From positions 2,897,501 to 2,961,500 of the forward strand of contig NZ_CP019419.1 in the NCBI RefSeq assembly GCF_001975665.1: a DNA stretch of 64,000 bases, written 5' to 3'. The translations under genes were made by a program, and so were the position numbers. This document shows positions 59,588-64,000 of this stretch, one piece after another. How positions within the stretch are numbered: position 1 is the stretch's first letter; each line of letters opens with the position of its first letter. This stretch comes from Polaribacter reichenbachii (GTDB lineage: Bacteria > Bacteroidota > Bacteroidia > Flavobacteriales > Flavobacteriaceae). The notes under the pieces were generated by a model that worked only from the letters and a program-made list of their open reading frames with translations, ran no database searches and was not told where the DNA came from.

Positions 59588-60496
59588 TTACAAACTTTGT
59601 AACCATTCATACAATCTATCTGGCCATGTTGCTAATCTTCCTTTGCCAATAGCAAAAGAATAGCCATGGCCTCCTGTTGGATAAATATGCATTTCAGCTT
59701 TAATGCCTTTATCATTTAAAGCTTTATAAAATTCTAAACTATTTGCTACAGGTACTGCCTTATCATCAGCAGAATGCACTAAAAAAGTGGGTGGTGTATT
59801 TTTGGTAACTTGTAACTCATTAGAATATTTAGTTTTTAAAGTTTCGCTAGCGTTTGTACCTAATAAATTATTTTGAGAACCTTTGTGCGTGTATTTGTCC
59901 TGCATAGAAATAACAGGGTAAATCAGCATCATAAAATTAGGCTTTGCAGAGATTGTATCTAAAGGTTGTTCTTTAAAATTGTTAGACTCACTAAATAAAG
60001 TGCCTAAACTAGCTGCTAAATGTCCACCCGCAGAAAAGCCCATAATTCCTATTTTATCAGGATGTATTCCCCATTCTTCAGCATTATTTCTTACCAACCT
60101 TATGGCTCTTTGAGCATCTTGCAAAGGTGCTTCATGACGAACAATTAAAGATTTAGAAGTTGGTAATCTAGATTTTAAAACAAAAGCTGTAATTCCTTTG
60201 CTGTTAAACCATTTGGCAACATCTGTACCTTCCCAATCATAAGATAAAATTCGATAGCCACCTCCAGGACAAATAATAACAGCTTTGTCAGAGATATTTT
60301 TTTTAGCAGGTAAAAAAACTTCTAAAGTTGGTTCTTTAACTAAAGCAATTCTTTTAATTCCGTCTATTGTAGTGGTCTCTTGTTCTTCAGTAGGTTTAGT
60401 GTTGGGTATTGTATCCCAAAGATTAATAATTTTAGATTGAGAAAAGCTAGTATTCATCATTAGTAATAAAAAAAGAAGTGTAAATAATTTTCTCAT
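59588..60496 (-). CDS. Secreted alpha/beta hydrolase (BD-FAE-like esterase)
   Basis: 302 residues, signal peptide 1-19 (cut after SFSQ). The motif CPGGGYRILSYDWEGTDVAKWF forms the oxyanion region (about 92-112), the nucleophile elbow is GFSAGGHLA (about 154-162), and the acid and His are in HSADDKAVPVANS and GGHGYSF near the end. The family includes xylan/feruloyl-type acetyl esterases and other carboxylic-ester hydrolases of plant or algal polysaccharides. No polysaccharide-utilisation genes are adjacent. Monocistronic. Confidence 0.9.
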   Translation of the reverse strand: MRKLFTLLFLLLMMNTSFSQSKIINLWDTIPNTKPTEEQETTTIDGIKRIALVKEPTLEVFLPAKKNISDKAVIICPGGGYRILSYDWEGTDVAKWFNSKGITAFVLKSRLPTSKSLIVRHEAPLQDAQRAIRLVRNNAEEWGIHPDKIGIMGFSAGGHLAASLGTLFSESNNFKEQPLDTISAKPNFMMLIYPVISMQDKYTHKGSQNNLLGTNASETLKTKYSNELQVTKNTPPTFLVHSADDKAVPVANSLEFYKALNDKGIKAEMHIYPTGGHGYSFAIGKGRLATWPDRLYEWLQSL

Positions 60497-60579
60497 AATT
60501 TAATCTGTAAGTTTATGGAAAATTACATTTAATTTTATTTTATCACAAGTAAAAATATGAAAAAGACAGAAACGAATTA

Positions 60580-61308
60580 CTATAGGTATATTTTTACCAT
60601 TTCTCTCCAATATCTGGCTTTATGAGCTTCATCATCCCACTCAAATAATTGATGTGAGATGCCTTTTTCATTAAGGATATTAGATAAAGTATAATTGCTT
60701 TCAAGAAAAGAATCTTCTTTACCAATGGTTAAAATAATATCCATTTTGTCTAATTGCTCAATTAGACTAATATCATCAAGATTTTTTAAATATTGATTTG
60801 GCATATTAAAATAAACGAAATCATTATGAAAACCACTTAATAAATCTCTAAAATAGCCTTTAGATTTAGTTAAATCGTAACGACCACTCATACCTAATAC
60901 TTTACAAAATAAATGTGGATGACGCATAGCAACATTCACAGCATGATAAGCACCTAAACTGCAGCCAGCAGAAATAATATTGGGGTTGTTGTTAATTAAA
61001 TTGGCAAGTGGTAAAACTTCTTCAAGTACATATTTTTCATATTGAATATGTCTATAAATACGATATCCTGGATGAGAAAAACTATTGTAAAAAGATTCTA
61101 AATCAACACTATCTACACAGAAGATTTGGAGATCGCCATTATTAATTTTATCTTCTAAAGATTTAATAACTCTCCAGTTTTCATAATCATAAAAACGACC
61201 CATTCTAGGAGGGAAAAAAAGTACTTTGGCACCTGAATGCCCAAAGACTAATAATTCCATCTCTTTTTCAAGATTAGGACTAAACCACTTATGATATTCT
61301 CTTTCCAT
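60580..61308 (-). CDS. Esterase-family alpha/beta hydrolase
   Basis: 242 residues without a signal peptide. The family pattern (putative esterase, as in the YbbA/DUF type of Firmicutes and Bacteroidetes) is MEREYHKWFSPNLEKEMELLVFGHSGAKVLFFPP...; the nucleophile elbow is AGCSLGAYHA (about 113-122), and the acid/His pair is in IGKEDSFL and EWDDEAHKARYW. Substrate unknown. It follows the SGNH hydrolase gene after 33 bp, so they form a two-gene operon. Confidence 0.82.
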   Translation of the reverse strand: MEREYHKWFSPNLEKEMELLVFGHSGAKVLFFPPRMGRFYDYENWRVIKSLEDKINNGDLQIFCVDSVDLESFYNSFSHPGYRIYRHIQYEKYVLEEVLPLANLINNNPNIISAGCSLGAYHAVNVAMRHPHLFCKVLGMSGRYDLTKSKGYFRDLLSGFHNDFVYFNMPNQYLKNLDDISLIEQLDKMDIILTIGKEDSFLESNYTLSNILNEKGISHQLFEWDDEAHKARYWREMVKIYL

Positions 61309-61341
61309 AAAGAATTTTTTGTGGTAAAGATAGTTCCTAAA

Positions 61342-61959
61342 CTATATTTCTTCAAGAATTTTCTGAGGAAATATTTCTGAATTAGTTTTTAAAGTGTTTA
61401 CTATCAATTCGTAACCTAAAGCATTAAAATGTAATCCATCTGCTTCGAAAAATATAGTATCGGGATTTCCATTTTGGTCCAAGAATTTATTATAGATATC
61501 TATAAAGTGTAAATTATCATCTTTAGTTGTTAAGTTTTTAACAATTGTATTTGTATAACGAATACTACTTAACAAATGAAAACGAGCAATACTAGGTTTT
61601 ATAGAAATTACAGCACATTCTATATTGCCATATTTAGCTCTAATTTTTGCTATTAAATTTTCTAAATATAAATATACTTCTTCCGGGTGTCTACCATCAC
61701 CTAAATCATTATCACCAGCGTAAATTACTATGGAATCTATATCTTCTATATTTTTAAAAACACGATCAAAATACCAAGTACAAGCGGCTAGAGTAGAACC
61801 TCCAAAACCTAAATTTATAGGATTGTAATCCTTAAAAACTGTTGTTAAATCGTTCCATAAAGTAAATGTAGAACTACCATAAAAAACCATTTTTGGCTTA
61901 TATTCTAACCCTTCAATTTCATTTTCCAAACGTACTACATCATCATGGTACCAAAACAT
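61342..61959 (-). CDS. SGNH/GDSL-type hydrolase
   Basis: 205 residues. The four SGNH blocks: VFYGSSTFTLWND (about 26-38; Ser of GSS as nucleophile, in place of GDS), NLGFGGSTL (Gly), YAGDNDLGDG (Asn), and DGLHFNALGYEL (Asp and His). It would be a cytoplasmic or membrane-bound lipase/acyl-esterase of the GDSL family. First gene of a pair with the esterase at 60580. Promoter box at 61989-61996. Confidence 0.88.
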   Translation of the reverse strand: MFWYHDDVVRLENEIEGLEYKPKMVFYGSSTFTLWNDLTTVFKDYNPINLGFGGSTLAACTWYFDRVFKNIEDIDSIVIYAGDNDLGDGRHPEEVYLYLENLIAKIRAKYGNIECAVISIKPSIARFHLLSSIRYTNTIVKNLTTKDDNLHFIDIYNKFLDQNGNPDTIFFEADGLHFNALGYELIVNTLKTNSEIFPQKILEEI

Positions 61960-61988
61960 CTATTCTAATATTTTTAAAAATCAGTTTG

Positions 61989-61996
61989 CAAATATA
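61989..61996 (-). promoter_or_regulatory. Putative -7 box of the SGNH-esterase pair
   Basis: TATATTTG on the minus strand, exact TAnnTTTG, 30 bp before the ATG at 61959. Confidence 0.5.
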
Positions 61997-62194
61997 AAAT
62001 TTTAAAATTAAAGTGAGTTTTAGTGAATAAAATTCAATTTTTTTAACATTTTTTAAGCAATTTTGCATTTAATTTACATCAGAATTTAGCTAAGAATTTT
62101 TTATAAAAAAATAAGAAAAGTTGTAAGGTTGTAATTAAATAACGACTACTATTTTCAAAACAAATTAATCACAGATAATTAAAGTTATAATTTA

Positions 62195-62986
62195 ATGAAA
62201 TTTATTAGAAAACTACTATTTATTGCAGTAGCGGTTACACTAACTACTTGCGATAATCTTTTTGAATACAGTGTGTATTCTGCTGATGTTAAATCGGAAC
62301 AAAAAAATACTACATCCAAAAATTTAGAACTATTAAAACATATAACCATAACTGAACAAGATTTTAAATTTGCTTTTGTTACAGATGTACATTATTCTTA
62401 TAATAATTTAAGAACGGTTATAGAAGATATTAATAAAAGAGATGATGTTTTATTTGTAGTTTTTGGTGGTGATATTGCAGATCAAGCATTGTTAAAAGAA
62501 TTTGAGATTTTTTATGATATTATGAAAAATCTAAACAAACCGTATTTTACTGTTATTGGTAACCATGATTATAATTCAGAAGGTAGTCTAATTTATAGTA
62601 GAATGTTTGGGGATTTTAATTATTCTTTTGTATTTAACAACAATAAATTTGTACTTTTTGATGATATTATTTGGGAAAGCAATAAAGATCCAGATTTTGA
62701 TTGGTTAGCAGATGATTTAAGTGATCATGCAAATTATAATCAAGTTTTTGCTTTTGCTCACATACCAACTTATGTAAGTAGAGATTTAACGCCAGAAATG
62801 AGAGAAACTTACCAAGGTTTAATGGAAGATAATAATGTTTCGCTTTCATTACACGGGCATACGCACAGCTATTTTTATGAAGAAGGTGATGTAGATTATT
62901 TAATTGTACCATCATTAAAAGATCCTGTTTATGCAACAGTTCAAATTCAGGATAAAGATTTTAATGTAGAACTTATAGAATTATAA
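62195..62986 (+). CDS. Metallophosphoesterase lipoprotein
   Basis: 263 residues with a lipobox (VTLTTC, Cys19). The calcineurin-like motifs are complete: TDVHYS (about 64-69), GGDIADQ (about 91-97), GNHDY (about 116-120), FAHIP, and GHTHSY (about 220-225), all with metal ligands. It probably hydrolyses a phosphodiester or nucleotide outside the cytoplasm. The next gene follows after 5 bp, suggesting one operon. Confidence 0.93.
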   Translation: MKFIRKLLFIAVAVTLTTCDNLFEYSVYSADVKSEQKNTTSKNLELLKHITITEQDFKFAFVTDVHYSYNNLRTVIEDINKRDDVLFVVFGGDIADQALLKEFEIFYDIMKNLNKPYFTVIGNHDYNSEGSLIYSRMFGDFNYSFVFNNNKFVLFDDIIWESNKDPDFDWLADDLSDHANYNQVFAFAHIPTYVSRDLTPEMRETYQGLMEDNNVSLSLHGHTHSYFYEEGDVDYLIVPSLKDPVYATVQIQDKDFNVELIEL

Positions 62987-62991
62987 TTAGA

Positions 62992-63588
62992 ATGAAAAAT
63001 AAAAACATATACATATTAGTACTGTTCTTCTTCATTTTTTCAAAAACATATGGGCAAGATGACAATTTAGATAAAAAAAATGCTTGGTATGTACCAGATT
63101 ACGTAAAAGTTCAATTTGCAGGTAATATAGGTTTTGTATCACTTGGTGCAGGTTATCAGATATTTAATAAAGTATTGTATTCAGAATTGTTATATGGTTA
63201 TGTGCCAGAAGTGGTTTCTAAAACAGATCGAATTCATTTAATTACAATTAAAAATACTTTTCCTATTTATAGAAAGAAAATAGGAAACAATTTAACTATT
63301 ACACCTATAGCTGGTATTACAACATCTTATCAAATAGGTACAAACAGTTTTACAACATTACCAGAAATTTATCCAGAAGGTTATTATGTGCCAAATGCAT
63401 TTCATTTTACACTATTTGCAGGCGGATTAATTCATAAAGACTTTAAGAAAAAAAATGTTTTTAGTGGTTTAGATTTTTATGCAGAAGTTGGTACTGTAGA
63501 AACTTATTTGTGGTACACGATAACCTCTAAAGAAGTGGGTTTAAACGATGCTTTTAGTGCTAGTTTTGGTTTCAATTTTTATTTTTAA
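62992..63588 (+). CDS. Secreted/outer-membrane protein of unknown function
   Basis: 198 residues: signal peptide 1-21 (cut after TYGQ) and beta-strand pattern through to the aromatic end FGFNFYF, so probably an outer-membrane barrel. WYVPDYVKVQFAGNIGFVSLGAGYQIFNK (about 32-60) is followed by alternating hydrophobic strands. Its start is 5 bp after the metallophosphoesterase stop; the two may work together. No family recognised. A strong terminator lies behind it. Confidence 0.75.
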   Translation: MKNKNIYILVLFFFIFSKTYGQDDNLDKKNAWYVPDYVKVQFAGNIGFVSLGAGYQIFNKVLYSELLYGYVPEVVSKTDRIHLITIKNTFPIYRKKIGNNLTITPIAGITTSYQIGTNSFTTLPEIYPEGYYVPNAFHFTLFAGGLIHKDFKKKNVFSGLDFYAEVGTVETYLWYTITSKEVGLNDAFSASFGFNFYF

Positions 63589-63610
63589 AGTTGATAAAAG
63601 TCAGAAATAA

Positions 63611-63650
63611 AAAAATCCTAGTTTACATTATGTAGACTAGGATTTTTTTT
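63611..63650 (+). terminator. Terminator of the metallophosphoesterase operon
   Basis: Stem TCCTAGTTTACA/TGTAGACTAGGA (one U-G wobble on the plus strand) with a 3-nt loop TTA, flanked by A and T runs. It also faces the convergent argH gene. Confidence 0.85.
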
Positions 63651-63676
63651 ATTTTTGTTGATTTTTTAAATGGATG

Positions 63677-64000
63677 TTATTTTGGAAATTTATCCTTAAT
63701 TTTTTCTAAGGATAAATTATGAATACTACCAACGTGTGTATGTTGTTTTCCTAAATCTGGCTTGTAAGTTCCTGCTTGTACTTGACCACCAATTTGTTGA
63801 TAAGCTTCTCTAAAAGACATTCCTTCTACCACTAAATTATTGATAGAATCTACCGTAAATAAATATTGATATTTTTCATCATTTAAATCGATGTCTTTTA
63901 CAATTACTTGCTGAATTGAGTAATTAAAAATGTCTAAAATATCCTTTACATCTTCAAAAGCAGCAATAATATTTTCTTTTAATAACTGAAAATCTCTGTG
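63677..64000 (-). CDS. argH: Argininosuccinate lyase, C-terminal part (5' end outside window)
   Basis: I read 107 codons and the stop TAA (63679-63677) on the minus strand; the frame is open to the window edge. The sequence begins HRDFQLLKENIIAAFEDVKDILDIFNYSI and continues with VEGMSFREAYQQIGGQVQAG, the typical C-terminal domain of argininosuccinate lyase, which splits argininosuccinate into arginine and fumarate (final step of arginine synthesis). The catalytic core lies outside the window. The terminator at 63611 is shared with the convergent operon. Confidence 0.88.
   Translation of the reverse strand, partial: HRDFQLLKENIIAAFEDVKDILDIFNYSIQQVIVKDIDLNDEKYQYLFTVDSINNLVVEGMSFREAYQQIGGQVQAGTYKPDLGKQHTHVGSIHNLSLEKIKDKFPK

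Noticed and set aside
1..64000. tRNA, rRNA, tmRNA or riboswitches
   Set aside because: I looked in all gaps for cloverleaf ends, CCA, known riboswitch cores and found nothing I can support; without a covariance search small RNAs may be missed.

Overview
This window is a piece of an AT-rich chromosome (by eye about 30% G+C) from a marine flavobacterium of the family Flavobacteriaceae, most like Polaribacter and its relatives. The evidence is the gene content: TonB-dependent receptors, DUF4270 and Kelch-type surface lipoproteins, a frameshift-free prfB, and a flavobacterial-type carotenoid cluster with a CrtYcd-type lycopene cyclase. The promoters agree: the Bacteroidetes -7 element TAnnTTTG lies just upstream of many genes. 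No rRNA, tRNA, CRISPR array, prophage or transposase gene was seen.

Layout. 1-3.1 kb: a cut-off MscS channel, Dps, two small DUF proteins and the tRNA hydroxylase MiaE. 3.2-11.2 kb: a DEAD-box helicase, a SulP transporter-UspA pair divergent from a cation/proton antiporter, and dnaX. 11.3-13.9 kb: msrA, then an accessory insert with a structured intergenic element, an inverted repeat at each end, and three tightly packed genes. I read these three as a toxin-antitoxin-chaperone (TAC) module: RelE/HigB-like toxin, XRE-type antitoxin with a C-terminal tail, and a SecB-like chaperone. 14-24.5 kb: a TonB-dependent receptor, guaB, membrane and secreted proteins of unknown role, an RbsD/FucU protein, uvrB and an AlkB-like dioxygenase. 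24.5-30.2 kb: a LytTR-type two-component pair, then a Kelch lipoprotein divergent from a DUF4270 lipoprotein and a barrel protein. 30.2-46.4 kb: mostly housekeeping (rluF, tgt, lptG, accA, guanine deaminase, fumC, prfB) with a TlpA-like thioredoxin, a 57-aa membrane protein, a TonB-type barrel and a zinc metalloprotease. 46.4-52.2 kb: a P-loop kinase, a large MG2/plug surface protein, threonine aldolase and an ECF sigma factor unit. 52.3-59.6 kb: the carotenoid locus, MerR/B12-fold regulator, crtI, crtB, crtZ, crtYcd, then a heme-binding-like protein, a beta-propeller-Dabb fusion and a short-chain dehydrogenase. 59.6-64 kb: hydrolases, a metallophosphoesterase lipoprotein and the 3' end of argH.

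How genes work together. CrtB makes phytoene, CrtI desaturates it to lycopene, CrtYcd cyclises it to beta-carotene and CrtZ hydroxylates it towards zeaxanthin. An 11-bp palindrome, TTGTTGAACAA, lies in front of crtI and of the second unit, and a degenerate copy lies in front of the MerR gene. This suggests that one regulator controls both units and itself.

Most noteworthy: the TAC-like module inside its inverted repeats; the shared palindrome of the carotenoid locus; and two intergenic regions that carry the same pair of tandem repeats (an octamer GTTTCAAA and a 7-mer), one of which supplies the last codons and stop of prfB.
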